Source: Chondrilla cf. caribensis | Taxonomy: Eukaryota; Porifera; Demospongiae; Chondrillida; Chondrillidae | Reading direction: 5' to 3' | NCBI GenBank assembly: GCA_964020155.1 | Contig: OZ026557.1 | Span: 1,698,501-1,762,500, forward strand | Length of the DNA stretch: 64,000 nt | Part shown: positions 1 through 11,640 of the stretch, piece after piece | Position numbering within the stretch: position 1 is the first letter of the stretch | Layout: each line of letters opens with the position of its first letter | Program-made: the position numbers and the translations under genes | Notes under the pieces: model-generated | Told to the model about the DNA's origin: nothing | Seen by the model: the letters and a program-made list of their open reading frames with translations, nothing else | Database searches by the model: none

Positions 1-877
1 CCAAGTCCTCCAGTTCACACCATCAGCATAGGAGGAGTGACTGCCACGGTGATATAGTCCGTTCAAGTTAGACGAATGGCATACTTCATACCACCATGCT
101 CCTTTGTATATTCCAGCACAGTTTACAGAACTAGCACCATCATTGTCACGGTCGTATGTTGTGAATGGTCTCCCATTGTGGCGTGTTAAGCTATCAGTAG
201 CATTTCCCATATAAGCGCTGACTTCAAGTCTGTACTTGGTGGATGCATCCCTCACTCGAAAAGAGCTGTACTGAGCGTATCTCTTATCTCCACTCCAATC
301 CTCCAGGTCAATACGAAGTTGGGAATCACTTTTATTGGTCAACCTATGTATAAACTCAAGTCCAAGCCAGAATTCATTAGAGAGGTTCCCAAAGCCGTTA
401 GTGTAGTTGACCCAGTTCCTGTAAAAGTCTTCACTTCCATCTTGTCTCCTCTGAAAGACAGTCCATCCTCCTCCATCAGTATCCATGTCACAATAAACAT
501 CAAATGGAGGAAGAGAGTCTGGTTGGATGGTGTAGACACCGGATTGAGTAGCTGTTGTTGAGGGCATCACGGCAGTCTTCGAATACAGGCAGTGGAGATG
601 GTGTTGGGGTAATAGTACAAATGTCAAGGGATCCATTCCTGGTGGATGAGGGGAGTAAAGGAGATGGTATCTCCGAGGACTGACATGGATATGGTAGTTC
701 TTGTGCAAAATGGAATCCATCCAGCTCACAGCACATGGAGCACTTCACAGTACAGTTGGGCTGAATCTGGTAGGATCCGATCTTTCTGTCTTTCCCATCT
801 TCTCCACAATCTGCTAGTGCACTGGTCACAATCAGCAGAACGAGATAACAAATCTCTATTCTCTTCACTTGAAACAT
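1..877 (-). pseudogene. Type B FReD gene copy, frameshifted, cut by window edge
   Basis: Reading leftwards from the ATG at 877, the frame encodes a hydrophobic signal peptide, a Cys-rich segment containing GEDGKDRKIGSY, a Ser/Thr/Pro linker and the start of a fibrinogen-related domain ([10 protein letters not shown]). There a 2-base deletion near 550, relative to every paralogue, shifts the frame. In the shifted frame the FReD stays open to position 1 ([34 protein letters not shown]). FReDs are secreted lectin-like domains that bind acetylated sugars or microbial surfaces. The true ATG is placed at MFQVKRIE because the longer frame starts at a non-ATG codon and the paralogue at 48718 starts the same way. 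The lesion could be a real null allele or a sequencing indel. The last ~20 FReD residues lie outside the window. Confidence 0.85.
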
Positions 878-938
878 CTTGTAATGTTGTTTCCAATTCA
901 ATTCAACTTGGTCTGATCAACATCAATATCTCTCCCTG

Positions 939-945
939 CTTTATA
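939..945 (-). promoter_or_regulatory. TATA box of the type B gene at 1-877
   Basis: TATAAAG on the minus strand, 62 bp upstream of the ATG at 877. The type B copy at 48718 has the same element (48780-48786) at the same spacing, which supports a real core promoter. Confidence 0.6.
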
Positions 946-1011
946 CTTGCTGTAATGATTATAGTAACGGAAGCCTTACATGTACGTAACCCTATTATGT
1001 GCAGATCAGCC

Positions 1012-1350
1012 AAGGCATAATACTTCCTTCACTTCCGTCCACTCTCACCTTTTATGATCCGACCAGGTGTAAAACTTCCTACACTTCCGTCCACTCTCAC
1101 ATTTTATGATCCGACCAGGTGTAAAACTTCCTACACTTCCGTCCACTCTCACATTTTATGATCCGACCAGGTGTAAAACTTCCTACACTTCCATCCACTC
1201 TCACCTTTTATGATCCGACCAGGTGTAAAACTTCCTACACTTCCATCCACTCCCACATTTTATGATCCGACCAGGTGTAAAACTTCCTACACTTCCATCC
1301 ACTCCCACCTTTTATGATCCGACCAGGTGTAAAACTTCCTACACTTCCGA
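1012..1350. repeat. 52-bp minisatellite, about 6.5 copies
   Basis: A unit containing ATGATCCGACCAGGTGTAAA recurs with an exact 52-bp period (GATCC at 1056, 1108, 1160, 1212, 1264, 1316). Copies differ only by C/T changes. A single diverged copy sits at the corresponding place upstream of the pseudogenes at 1938-2530 (about 2580-2640) and 13598-14130 (about 14180-14240). The array therefore grew from a single ancestral promoter-flank sequence. Confidence 0.95.
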
Positions 1351-1930
1351 GACAGATGATGCAGTATTAGACTGGCTTGAAAACAAAATCAGTATCAGGT
1401 CTGGATGATCCCCTAGACCTCTGGTCCTCAATCCCAACACAAACTAGGTCTTGACTAAACAGAAGCCTGACATGCTCCCTCTGCCATGAGCTATGCAAAA
1501 AGGTACTTAACATTTTCCCCCATTCTCTCCAAACATTGAAATTATTACTGATGGAATTTGTTTCAAAATTTAGTTTACATTCACAGCTAGGTGTAGGATT
1601 TACTCTCTATGTAGGTCTAGGATCTCTACATCATAGATCAGATTAACAGGCCCACTCTCCCATGAGCTATGCAAGAAGGTGGTTAGCGTTAATTATCCTA
1701 TATCCTCCCATAAATTTAGCACCTCTGTGTAGGTAGAGTTACAGGCAACATACAGAGATGGGGAGTGTTTTAGAATTCAGTTCCCAATTCAAGCTAGGAA
1801 TGGTAAAATTCACCTTTATATGTCTCATCTACCACAAGATATGACATTATATCACTTAGTATTCTCTCTCTATTCATTCTCATACATTGAAATATTCCAA
1901 TAGCTCTAAAAGTAGCTTGCGTAACACACT
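1346..1930. repeat. Dispersed repeat, shared with 46855-47440 and 63600-63720
   Basis: The sequence from CAGATGATGCAGTATTAGAC onwards is closely matched at 46855-47440 (3' flank of the type B gene at 47796-48718), and its first ~100 bp again near 63600. In both full copies it lies 3' of a type B FReD copy, so it is part of the ancestral duplication unit. No coding potential was recognised. Confidence 0.75.
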
Positions 1931-1937
1931 CAGTCAA

Positions 1938-2530
1938 TAGCTCTGACCTTCATCTCAGTAAACTTCAGAGAGTAATAATGACCCTTCCAAGCGAGCCAGT
2001 TTACACCATCAGCATAGGAGGAGTGACTGCCATGGTGCTATAGTCCATTCAGATTAGACGAATATGCTTCATACCACCATGCTCCTTTGTGCCTTTCAGC
2101 ACAGTTTGCTGAACTAGCACCATCATTGTCACGGTCGTATGTTGTGAATGGTCTCCCATTGTGGTGTGTCAAGCTGTCACCAGCATTTCCAATATATAAG
2201 GGCTAACTTCAAGTCTGTACTTGGTGGATGCATCCCTCACTCGAAAAGAGCTGTACTGAGCATATCTCTTATCTTCACTCCAATCCTCAAGGTCAACACG
2301 AAGTTCGGAATCACTTCCATTGGTCAACCTTTGTATAAACTCACGTCCAAGCCAGAATTCATTAGAGAGGTTACTAGAGCCATTAGTGTAATTGACCAAG
2401 TTCCTGTGAAAGTCTTCACTACCATCTTCTCTCTATTCGAAACATTTTGTAATGGTATTTCCCATTCAATCCAACTTGGTCTGATCAACATCAATATCTC
2501 TCATTACTTTATGCTTGCTGTAATGACGAA
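1938..2530 (-). pseudogene. Type B FReD pseudogene with internal deletion
   Basis: The minus strand encodes a FReD from [16 protein letters not shown] to SLKFTEMKVRAID. It has a frameshift near 2200 (after LEVSPY), a TAG in place of Tyr in the NLNGLY motif near 2050, and loss of the Cys of the second disulfide. Just before SEDF the frame jumps into sequence matching the ATG and 5'UTR region of the type B gene (LFETFCNG on the other strand). So the signal peptide, N-terminal segment and first part of the FReD are deleted. The copy at 13598-14130 shares both the deletion and the frameshift, so these predate the segmental duplication. Confidence 0.85.
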
Positions 2531-2704
2531 TGATTATAGTAACAGAACAGACACATGTATGTAACCCTATTGTGTGTAGATCAATCAAGGCATAAAACTT
2601 CCATCACTTCCGTCCACTCCCACCATTTATGATCCATGGAACCTTTAACTATCAAAGACGATAGCCCACCCTTGGTGGAACACAACCTCTTGGCTCTAAT
2701 GTCA

Positions 2705-2905
2705 CTACAATGAGCATTGAGCTTCCCCCATTCTGGCCCACTGACCCATATGTCTGGTTTGCTCAGGTTGAGGCACATTTCGCCACCATGCAGGCTCGTC
2801 ACCCAACAAAGGACCATGTTCAACTATGTTGTGTCCTCTCTCCAGCCAGAAGTCGTTACAGAGGTACAAGACCTCCTCGCCTCGCCAAGAACACGTAAGC
2901 CACAC
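2705..2905 (+). pseudogene. Ty3/gypsy-type gag fragment, copy A
   Basis: The plus strand reads LPPFWPTDPYVWFAQVEAHF and then, after a frameshift, FNYVVSSLQPEVVTEVQDLL. This pattern (P-FWP-W-AQ-E-F, then Y-V-SL-PE-EV-DL) is typical of gag proteins from LTR retrotransposons. Nothing of pol follows, so this is an isolated relic. It is duplicated at 14310-14509, where a further small deletion is present. It lies just outside the minisatellite-like unit upstream of the FReD pseudogene. Confidence 0.7.
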
Positions 2906-2939
2906 AAGTTAACTGACAGGATATTGATTAACAAGTGAA

Positions 2940-4080
2940 TGCAAACAAATAGAATCACACACACATTTCATACAATCACTAGTTAGTAATCACTTAAGAG
3001 TTAGTTTGTGACATGTTCACTACAAATTATATCAGATTCTCCAGAACTGAACCTGTTTATGTATCAATTATCCTCAGTTGCATCATCAATTGGGGGTGGT
3101 GTCAGACTGCTTCCCAACCAGTGAACTGTGTGGTCTCTTGTTTTATGGGATGCAAATCTTTATGTGATGAATAAACAATTTATATACTATTATTATTGAA
3201 GTACATTGTAGGACATTGTCAAATTAATGTCTGTGGCTAAATGAACTTGACAAGGTAAATAGCGTCACATTACTAATTTTTTAGCCATTCTTTCCTAGAT
3301 TTCCACATTTTTAGGACTATTCTGGCCATCTTTGGCAATTCCAATCCCTTTAACATTTGTCTCTTTCTCCAGTGTCATTTAAATGCCTTTCACTGAGGTC
3401 CCCTTCCTTGAATCATGTCCCTGTGTCAATCAAACTTGCTATATACAAATTATTTAAGTATGCTTTGTATCCTGAATGTCTCCCACCATAGACAAACATA
3501 CACACACATAGTCTGGTGCAGCTGACCCTATATCCACCATTTTATTTCTTTAGGGTGGAGAAAGGGTCTGGGGACATTGCTATATGGTATAGGTTAAATA
3601 TCCCACGTTGAACCTGACACTTGTACAGAATGACCTCTACATAATCTTCTGAAAGATTTCCCAAGTATACAGTCATAAGCTGAGTTCGTAGCATGTAGTC
3701 ATTGTGAGGTACTCTTTGAACTTGGTCTCTTTGTTTTGGGTTCAACCCAGAAAGTTTCTTACTCCAAAGCGGTTTTATGTTAGGGTTGGCCAGTGTGGAC
3801 TTTAGACATCACCATGGGATTAGTTTGTCCCCATCCCAGCAATTCCACCTTAAGGCCTATTCAATATTCTCTTCTGATCAACCATCAAAGCAGATAGGGG
3901 GAAGCATACATAATAATGCTAAGCATGTGGCGAATGGCAAAAGAGCATTGATTATGGTTTTACTAAAGGCTGTCAGAAGTCTAGCAATAACATTGTTTTC
4001 TTCTTGTATTGCGATAGATGCCTCCTACTGTGGCCTTTTCAGTGATGTGCAGTGTGTTTTGAGTTTGCTAAAGGGATGTA
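2940..4080. other. Noncoding block of copy A, with one unexplained minus-strand ORF
   Basis: No recognised gene. Parts of 3050-3480 match 49590-50100 in diverged form, as expected for the 5' flank of type B genes. On the minus strand, 3745 down to 3542 is open (NDYMLRTQLMTVYLGNLSED and SPDPFSTLKK are readable) and ends in a stop overlapping AATAAA. The same frame is kept in copy B (15342-15139), but copies this recent cannot show selection. I assign no function. Confidence 0.3.

Positions 4081-4081
<1 letters not shown>

Positions 4082-4141
<60 letters not shown>
4082..4141. repeat. (CA)n microsatellite
   Basis: About 30 uninterrupted CA units. At the matching site in copy B (15832-15904) the tract is interrupted by AAAC and preceded by a 150-bp insertion. 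Confidence 0.95.
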
Positions 4142-4146
<5 letters not shown>

Positions 4147-4483
4147 TCATACGTGTAAACCACTAAACGTATATGTGTATATATCTCCTAGAAATTGATC
4201 TTTCTACTGAATTCTATTATACCACATTATGCTGTTATGAATGATGACCAGAATAATTGTATCATGTAGCTTTGGTTGATGTATGGAATTAAGGTTGTTT
4301 ACATTTCTTCACAATACCTAATATTTTTTTTAATTTTTACTACTATTACGATAACAGTCATTGTAGCTTATAATATGCGATGAATCTTTCCCTGGTTGCT
4401 AAATGGGTGAAATAACCTGCCTATTACTCCTCAAATTACTAGCAGACAGCTATAATGCAAGTTTCCACCTTTGTCCCTTACTC

Positions 4484-4690
4484 TAGTCATCAGTTTAGCA
4501 ATGGGTACAAGCAGAGAGTGATTGGAACCGAACTGGAACTCAGGAACATCAAACTACACCTTCATTTTTTTTGCAAACAAAGCACTCATATTAATTTATA
4601 TTATGTAATATTTTTGTATAATATTACTACAGTGACAATATTATACACTAAGTGTACAAAGGATACAAAAAGATGGAAGTCTATATTGCT
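4484..4690. other. About 200-bp block present only in copy A
   Basis: Copy B runs directly from CCTTATTCTC to AACTTCCGG (around 16240-16255), whereas copy A has about 200 extra bases here. A 93-codon plus-strand frame runs through it, but nothing recognisable is encoded. It could be an insertion in A or a deletion in B. Confidence 0.5.
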
Positions 4691-4734
4691 TTCATTTCGA
4701 CTTCCGGTATATAACGCTCGTCCGATTGATAGAT

Positions 4735-4965
4735 AGATACCGTGTATCCGGAAAAAATTGTCTGTGATTTAAATTTGGCAATTTGGCAGTCACAGATAAA
4801 ACTACCGAATTAATATCCATCATGCGGTGCACAATTTTAATGTTATCAACACTCATTCTGGCAAACCGTCAAATTTAAATTCCGCCAATAATACATTGGG
4901 TCAGATTTCAGGTAATTGCCAAATTTTATGACCGCCAATATTTCCAGATATACGGTATATATACC
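4735..4965. mobile_element. Small TIR element (MITE), copy A
   Basis: The left end (GATACCGTGTATCCGGAAAA, then GGCAATTTGGCAGTCA) is repeated inverted at the right end (TTGCCAAATTTTATGACCGC, then CCAGATATACGGTA), giving terminal inverted repeats of roughly 50 bp around a ~230-bp body. No coding sequence. The same element is in copy B at about 16283-16510, where the ends match better. It therefore inserted before the segmental duplication. Confidence 0.75.
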
Positions 4966-5378
4966 GTAATTCAGGAAAATAGGGTGTGATTAAAAGACCT
5001 CTCTATAAAGGACACATTGGGACCAGGTAATTTGTCCACTGTAGAGAGGTTGTCCACTCTTCAGAGGAGAAAAATGTATTAGCACTATAGGGAATTCTAT
5101 TTTTGGTGCCTTACAGAGTGTCCTTTGTAGGGAGGTAATTTCTATGGTGTCCTTTATTGGGAGAGTCCTTTAATAGAGGTTCCATTGTAATACGAATCAT
5201 CCAAGTCTGGAGTAGGATTATATAAATGCTATTATAAAAATGTGCAATGCCATTTTGAACACCAGAAACGATATAATGCGTGCTTAAAATGGTGTTCTAA
5301 AAATGCGCTGACGAATTCGCTTGTAAAGTTCGCATTTATAAAATACTACATTAATTTCCAGAATTATGGTATTATAAT
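4966..5378. mobile_element. Second TIR element, adjacent, with a nested insertion
   Basis: It begins with ATACCGTAATTCAGGAAAAT and ends with an inverted match (TTTCCAGAATTATGGTAT near 5355-5373). The equivalent in copy B (16505-16737) is ~190 bp shorter because copy A carries the nested element at 4999-5192. The ends resemble those of the neighbouring MITE, so the two probably belong to related families. Confidence 0.6.
4999..5192. mobile_element. Tc1/pogo-like MITE fragment, only in copy A
   Basis: The right end reads CCTTTAATAGAGGTTCCATT and the left part ACCTCTCTATAAAGGACAC, inverted relatives of each other. Similar ends flank 44108-44284. Copy B has an empty site (GATTAAAATAATAC), so the insertion came after the segmental duplication. 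The outermost left ~10 bp appear lost. Assignment to the Tc1/mariner-pogo group rests on end sequence and TA-rich target only. Confidence 0.6.
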
Positions 5379-5569
5379 ATATAATATGCATTCCTAAGCG
5401 TAACTGCAGCAATGAATAATATTTATATTATAATTTATATATTTATATACGTATATAAAGATGCCCGATTTCGCACACCGGCAATTAGAAATTGGGCTAG
5501 AATTTGTGCACTGAAGCTTCGCCGAAAATAATAACTTCAGCGAAGTTTCTTTCAAACTAAGAAAGACCT

Positions 5570-5627
5570 CCAAGTAATTTGAGTTTGGAGGGCGGCAGCC
5601 CCACGAGTTTTTGAACTCAAATTACTT
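5570..5627. repeat. Inverted repeat, 15-bp arms
   Basis: CAAGTAATTTGAGTT is followed, after a GC-rich loop, by its perfect reverse complement AACTCAAATTACTTG. In copy B (about 16920-16970) the right arm is deleted, so the hairpin is intact only here. Confidence 0.8.
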
Positions 5628-5954
5628 GTTATTATGGGAGGCATTTCCCTCTAGAAAAATGGGGGCACAAATTTCCCTTACCCATATTACCTAGGGAATT
5701 TGACTCGGGGTTCCATTTCATGGGGGTCCCAGATTCCCTGTAACACGGGCATGCACGTATCTGGGTAGGTGTGGGAGTGTTTGCATGTGTATATATAGAG
5801 AGAGAGAGAGTTCACGCCACTACCTGCTACAAAGAATTGCCGTGGCTGTTCAAAGAGGGAACACGGCATCAGTTCTGGGGTCAAGTGATGACTTCAACGA
5901 TGATTTCATTATCTTGTATCTTATCATGTATGCATATTACATGTGTGGTTTAAT

Positions 5955-6165
5955 ATGCATATAGCATCCGTTACCATAGAAACAGTACTATTATACAGCA
6001 ATTTTATAATGTATAAAGCGTTAGCAACAGCATAAAGTGTTAGCAACGGATGTTATAATGGTTAAAACATGGACACTCGGGCATTATGACATATAAAATA
6101 CTGAGGGCGAGTGTATTTCATATGTCATAATGCCCGAGTGTCCATGTCTTAACCACTAAGTAATG
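5955..6165. mobile_element. Foldback insertion, only in copy A
   Basis: An extra ~210 bp relative to copy B, where ATATGCATGTAATG is uninterrupted (about 17280). Inside, 6058-6155 is a near-perfect hairpin: arms of about 35 bp from GGTTAAAACATGGACACTCG to its inverse, ending GTCCATGTCTTAACC. The loop of ~25 bp itself has short complementary ends. A second weak inverted match (GCATCCGTTA / TAGCAACGGATG) lies to its left. Non-coding, non-autonomous. Confidence 0.75.
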
Positions 6166-6738
6166 TTATTATATTGTTACCAATTGCATAATTATTGTAA
6201 TTATTATTAATATAATTTTATTTAATTGTAAAATATGCGTATATGCATAATTTATGTGCATTTTACTTAATTGTAAATGTGTTTTATAATTATTGTATTT
6301 ATATCTTTATTTATCATTATTTTTATATCACCAGCCTTAAGTTTATAACATGTTAGAATTAATTTAACATATGTACATTATATATATTAAATAAAATCTA
6401 TAAAAATAATTCAGTTCATTTGTTTGTTTGTTTTCGATATGGGCAAAAACTAATGCACAGGGCGCCACCAAACTCTCAGGGATATCTTGATTATTATTAT
6501 TGTGATAAAGCAAAGAAGTGAACGATCATGAATTGGCCACAATACATCATTATTATGTTACAATCATGACATATTACATAGAACTACATGGTTTGATCTT
6601 AAAGCAATGTATTTGTGCATAATATTGGTATGATTTTCATTGCAATTATTAATTTTCACTGAAATGTTTAACTGGCAATGCAGTAACCTACTAATGACAT
6701 TATCTTGTTCTCCCTTAGATCTTCATTGCATATGACGT

Positions 6739-7728
6739 TCAGCCAATAGCTCTGACCTTCATCTCAGAAAACTTCAGGGAGTAATGATTTCCCTTCCAAA
6801 ACCTCCAGTGCACACCATCAGCATTGACGGTGTGATTGCCATGGTGATACTTCCCATTGAGGTTGGAATGGTGGCATCCACTGTACCACCATGCTCCTTT
6901 GAAAGTTTCAGCACAGTTATCAGAACTGTCACGGTCGTATGTTGAGAATGGTCTCATATTATGGTAAGCCAGGCTGTCACTAGCATTTCCTGTATACCCA
7001 CTAACTTCAAGAGTGTAATTGGTGGATGCATCTCTTACTTGAAACGCACTGTATTTCGCATACGCTGTTGCTCCACTCCAATCCTCCAGGTGAACACGAA
7101 GTTCAGAATCACTTTCATCGGTCAACCTATGTATAAACTCAAGTCCAAGCCAGAATTCATTGGAGAGGTTTCCAAAGCCATTAGTGTAGTTGACCCAGTT
7201 CCTGTAAAAGTCTTCACTTCCATCTTGTCTCCTCTGAAAGACGGTCCATCCCCCTCCATCAGTATCCATGTCGCAATAAACATCAAATGGAGGAAGAGAG
7301 TCTGGTTGGATGGTGTAGACACCTGATTGAGTGTAGCTGTTGTTGAGGGCATCACGGCAGTCTCTGAATACACGTGTTGGACATGGTGTTGGTCTCTCAC
7401 TCGTGTTGTTAACATTGTTAGTTTTAGTTTCATTTCGGCAACACTGCATCTCGGTCTTCAGACTGTCAACTACAGAGACTACTTCCTGCTTTATGATCTC
7501 GACTAGTCTCTCCGAAATAACATCATTGATTATCATTTCCTTCAATTTGATATAATCTTCATACGAAAACACTCCTGGAGAGCCGTCCTTACCATCACGT
7601 CCATCACGACCTGGAGGTCCTGGTACAGGGTGGTAAGCTGACGATGGGCAGGTAGTTCCAGCTACGAGACCTTCTGTGATCACAAGTAGAATCAGGAAGC
7701 TCCAGAGAGTGCTAGTAGAACAGTTCAT
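6739..7728 (-). CDS. Secreted collagen-like/FReD protein (ficolin-like), type A, copy 1
   Basis: A single-exon gene for 329 residues. Residues 1-24 form a signal peptide (hydrophobic LWSFLILLVI). Residues 37-51 are five Gly-X-Y triplets (GPPGRDGRDGKDGSP). Residues 56-93 are a heptad-rich helix ending in Cys-Cys, probably a trimerising coiled coil with interchain disulfides, followed by an N-glycosylation sequon and a Pro/Thr linker. The FReD runs from about 116 to the end, with all four expected Cys and CHHSNLNG. The loop that carries the two calcium-binding Asp in ficolins is shortened here to DRDSSDN. By family, such proteins are extracellular lectins or opsonins; ligand unknown. The ATG at 7728 is chosen because an upstream in-frame start is GTG, lies almost at the TATA box, and all paralogues begin at this Met. 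Confidence 0.9.
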   Translation of the reverse strand: MNCSTSTLWSFLILLVITEGLVAGTTCPSSAYHPVPGPPGRDGRDGKDGSPGVFSYEDYIKLKEMIINDVISERLVEIIKQEVVSVVDSLKTEMQCCRNETKTNNVNNTSERPTPCPTRVFRDCRDALNNSYTQSGVYTIQPDSLPPFDVYCDMDTDGGGWTVFQRRQDGSEDFYRNWVNYTNGFGNLSNEFWLGLEFIHRLTDESDSELRVHLEDWSGATAYAKYSAFQVRDASTNYTLEVSGYTGNASDSLAYHNMRPFSTYDRDSSDNCAETFKGAWWYSGCHHSNLNGKYHHGNHTVNADGVHWRFWKGNHYSLKFSEMKVRAIG

Positions 7729-7780
7729 CTTTATCTTCTTCTTGGGATGATTCTTGTGTGGACAGGCAGTTAAGTCCACC

Positions 7781-7788
7781 TATTTATA
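7781..7788 (-). promoter_or_regulatory. TATA box of type A copy 1
   Basis: TATAAATA, 53 bp upstream of the ATG at 7728, in the context GGCAGAAAGTATAAATAGG. All type A copies keep this element at 52-53 bp from the ATG. Confidence 0.75.
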
Positions 7789-8532
7789 CTTTCTGCCAGT
7801 AGTATAGTTGTTACTCTTAGACTACAATCGAATATATATACTATACTAATTGCAGCTGTACTAAGTTGCATTGTTATATACTATATATACTGTATATATG
7901 CTTTAGTACGCCTGTATTAAAACTGTGTATGTTGTGTATGTCATACTGCATTGAATACCAACACCTGGCTGCTGGATGATCTGCAGTGCATTCTGTTCCA
8001 TGCTCTGGTTGTGGATATGCAGGGAATTTCATGTGTCATACTATTCCATAGTTAGTATAATAATATTATTGTAATAACACTAATTCTTATGTTACTGTAT
8101 AAATTGTCCATTTTGTACTGTGGATCGTCACACACACAGGTGTAAACATCCACACCTGTACACACACAAGCCCAGGTGTGTAAACACATGCAATGCGGTG
8201 TCCAGTGCATGCACACACCTCCTCCACTGGTATGAAGTACCTCCCATTTCCCCCGCACACTGAGTAGACATGTAAACTACTAACACACACTCTATTTCTT
8301 TGGGAGAAGTCAAATGATCTTCAAAGAGTATCTGATTTCTCCTTGGTATTTGATCCCTGCTCCACTAGAATGAGGTACCTCCTGTTTCCCCCACATACAG
8401 GGTAGACATGTAAACTACAAGTACACACTTGCTACTCCTCTTGTAGTCGGCATTTGAATTGCTTTAATTTAATCCAATTCTAGAGTTTGCATACACGATG
8501 TGTGTGTGCATGTGTGCCTGAATGGATGCTTG

Positions 8533-8533
<1 letters not shown>

Positions 8534-8626
<93 letters not shown>
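8534..8626. repeat. (GT)n microsatellite
   Basis: About 46 uninterrupted GT units. Open frames of alternating Cys-Val or His-Thr through it are artefacts of the repeat. Confidence 0.97.
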
Positions 8627-8630
<4 letters not shown>

Positions 8631-8639
8631 TTGAATGCC

Positions 8640-8900
8640 AATCTCTAGATTCTGTCCCGGATGGTGTGGCATGTTTTTACTCACTTTTGAATTACATTTT
8701 GAAACCCCATGTAAGTATAGCTCCATATATGTATGTGGTTGAATTTCTTATAGAGCTGTCGGTCTTTTGAGTCTTGTTTGTAACCTATGTACTTGTACTG
8801 TACCTGTGATATTGTATTTTCCTTGAGCTTTAAAATCCTGTGTTTGTGGCTGGGTCTGTCGTCAGATTCTTGCCTGTCTCATGGCTGTTCGTGAGTTGTG
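8640..8900. repeat. Module X, short copy (others 10870-11640 and 25420-25985)
   Basis: Matches 11100-11345 and 25550-25810, including a shared TTTAAATTACATTTT-like stretch followed by GTAAGTATAGCTCC, and further on GTCGTCAGATTCTTGCCTGT. The GTAAGT sits at the same place in all copies and looks like a splice donor. No protein is recognised. Confidence 0.7.
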
Positions 8901-9477
8901 GTTGAATTTTATATCTGGATGATCTTCAATACATTCTGTCCCATGCTCTGGTTTGTGAATATGCAGGAAATTTCATGTGTCATACTATTCCATAGTTAGT
9001 ATAATATTGTAATAGTACCGTGATATTTCTTATGTGACTGTATACATTGTCCATTTTGTACTATGGATCCAATGTATTGTCATATACACAGGTGTAAACA
9101 TGCACACCTGTACACATACAAGCCCAGGTGTGTAAACACATGTAAGGCTGTGTCCACTGAATACCTGCTCCACTGATATGAAGTACCTCCCATTTCCCCC
9201 GCACACTGAGTAGACATGTAAACTACTAATTAACAACTCTATTTCTCCGGAAGAAGTCAAATGATCTTCAAAGAGTATCTGATTTCTCCTCAGTGTATGA
9301 TCCCTGCTCCACTAGTATGAGGTACCTCCAGTTTCCCCCACATACAAGGTAGGCATGTAAACCACAAGTTCACACCACTACTCCTCTTATAGTCAGCATT
9401 TGAATTGCTTTATTATAATCCAACTTTAGAGTTTGCATACATGACGTGTGTGTACATGTGTGCATGTATGGATACTA

Positions 9478-10178
<701 letters not shown>

Positions 10179-10869
10179 ACTGTGTTTGTTTGTGTATGTG
10201 TACAATTATGGATGTGTATAATATTATATGCATTTTATGTGTGTGTATGTGTGCATGTATGCTCAGTGTATACAGTGTGTACTTCCCAAATGCTGTTGAT
10301 GTGTATATGTACCCACTTTTTCAGCATGAACAATCTCTAATGATATTGGAAGACACTGGATTTTCATTTTCACATGTATCTGAATCTCTCTATTAAGCTA
10401 GGGCACTGTCAATTCTAATTTAGGTCCTTATTTCCAAGTTTTCCTCGATGTAGATGTCAAAGTACTACAGTACAGTACTACACTGGGACACAGAGAAAAT
10501 GTCTCAATTCAGAGTATTGCAATAAAGAGGTTAACTGTATAACATGTGGGCATATGCGGTATTTACATAAATAACACGGGTACTTTCTTTCACCTTGTGT
10601 TTGCTGATCAGTTACAAGGTATTTTGCTCATATTGGTAGTATTCACAAGGATATCTTGTTGAGAGTCAGTAGAGAAGGCAATAGAATTATTTTGTCCTTT
10701 TGTTTGTGTGTGTGCATATGTGTTAAAGTGTATGTGCACAAGTGTGCATGCTTGTGCATGTATGCATGTGTGTACATGTATACAAAATTGTGTGTGTATA
10801 CAAGCAGATTGTTGTATGTACAGGCATGTGCGTGTTTGGTGATGATGGGTGTGTATCTGTTCATACTAG

Positions 10870-11640
10870 TATACTAATTTAGCGCCCTCAACAGGCGTGG
10901 AGGGAATATTTGACTAGCCTGCTAGACCACATCATTGGCTAGTAAGTGTGTAGAAATTTTATCGCTCACTGGGTCTACGAGTGACGTCACAGCGATGAAC
11001 TGGAACGCGTGTTCGGTACCGTTATTTCAGATGACAAGTTTGCCTTCCTGTTGAAGAGGGAATATTTCCTCATTTCGATCTTTTCTTTTTGAAAGCCGGT
11101 TGATTTCGTCCAGGATGGCATGGCGTGTTTTTATCCACTTTTAAATTACATTTTAGTACCCAGGTAAGTATAGCTCCATATACGTATATGGTGGAATTTC
11201 TAATAGAGCTGTCAGTCTTTTGAGTCTTGTGTGTAGCCTATGTACGCGTGTTGTACCTGTGATATCGTATTTCCCTTTAACTTTAAACTCCTGTGTTGGT
11301 GGCTGGTTCTGTCGTCAGATTCTTGCCTGTCTCATGGCTGTTCGTGGTCGAGGTATCCAAGACACTCGGAAGATCTAACTGGACCAGGATTGCATGTCGT
11401 TATTGGGTGGATTTTTAACCCCCCAGGTAAGTGTATTATAGTATTACGTATGTGGTTGAGTTTCTAATAGAGTTGTCAGTATTGTTTGTGGTCGAGGTAT
11501 CCAGGACACTAATCAGGATCTAACTGGATGACGATTGCATGCTGTTAGTGAGTAGAGTGTGCATGCAGGCTGCTTGGAGTGGGGATTTCTGTTGATGGTA
11601 TAATGACCGATGAGATGCATTATTTCAGGTTTTTTTTACT
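10870..11640. repeat. Module X, long copy
   Basis: From TAGCGCCCTCAACAGGCGTG onward it matches 24598-24696 plus 25420-25985; the second copy is split by the TIR element at 24697-25419. It contains donor-like GGTAAGTATAG (about 11162) and GGTAAGTGTA (about 11424) and acceptor-like TTATTTCAG (about 11620). It could be a relic of a transcribed, spliced gene or noncoding RNA. No conserved peptide is recognised. Confidence 0.65.

Larger units (their letters stand above)
1970..7815. repeat. Segmental duplication, copy A
   Basis: Order and sequence match 13598-18945: FReD type B pseudogene, gag fragment, long noncoding block, CA repeat, MITEs, then an intact type A FReD gene and its promoter. The offset changes from about 11.6 kb to 11.1 kb across the unit because of indels. 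Copy A has extra blocks at about 4484-4690, 4999-5192 and 5955-6165; copy B has an extra block at about 15679-15830. Confidence 0.9.
8222..9365. repeat. Four copies of the 60-bp GTACCTCCCATTTCCCC motif
   Basis: Copies at about 8222-8280, 8357-8418, 9165-9224 and 9303-9364. Each has a (G)TATGA-GTACCTCC block, a C-rich run, GCACA or ACATA, then GTAGACATGTAAACTAC. They form two pairs separated by roughly 130 bp. The pairs themselves are duplicated: 8052-8450 resembles 9000-9410. Confidence 0.85.

Noticed and set aside
1012..1350. CRISPR-like array of 52-bp units
   Set aside because: Whole units repeat with no unique spacers; it is a minisatellite.
3777..4166. 129-codon plus-strand ORF shared with 15374-15682
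   Set aside because: Shared only because the DNA is recently duplicated; it runs into a CA repeat and has no recognisable domain.
7729..7779. N-terminal extension of type A copy 1 by 17 codons
   Set aside because: It starts at GTG, reaches the TATA box, and is absent from the paralogues; the ATG at 7728 fits all four genes.
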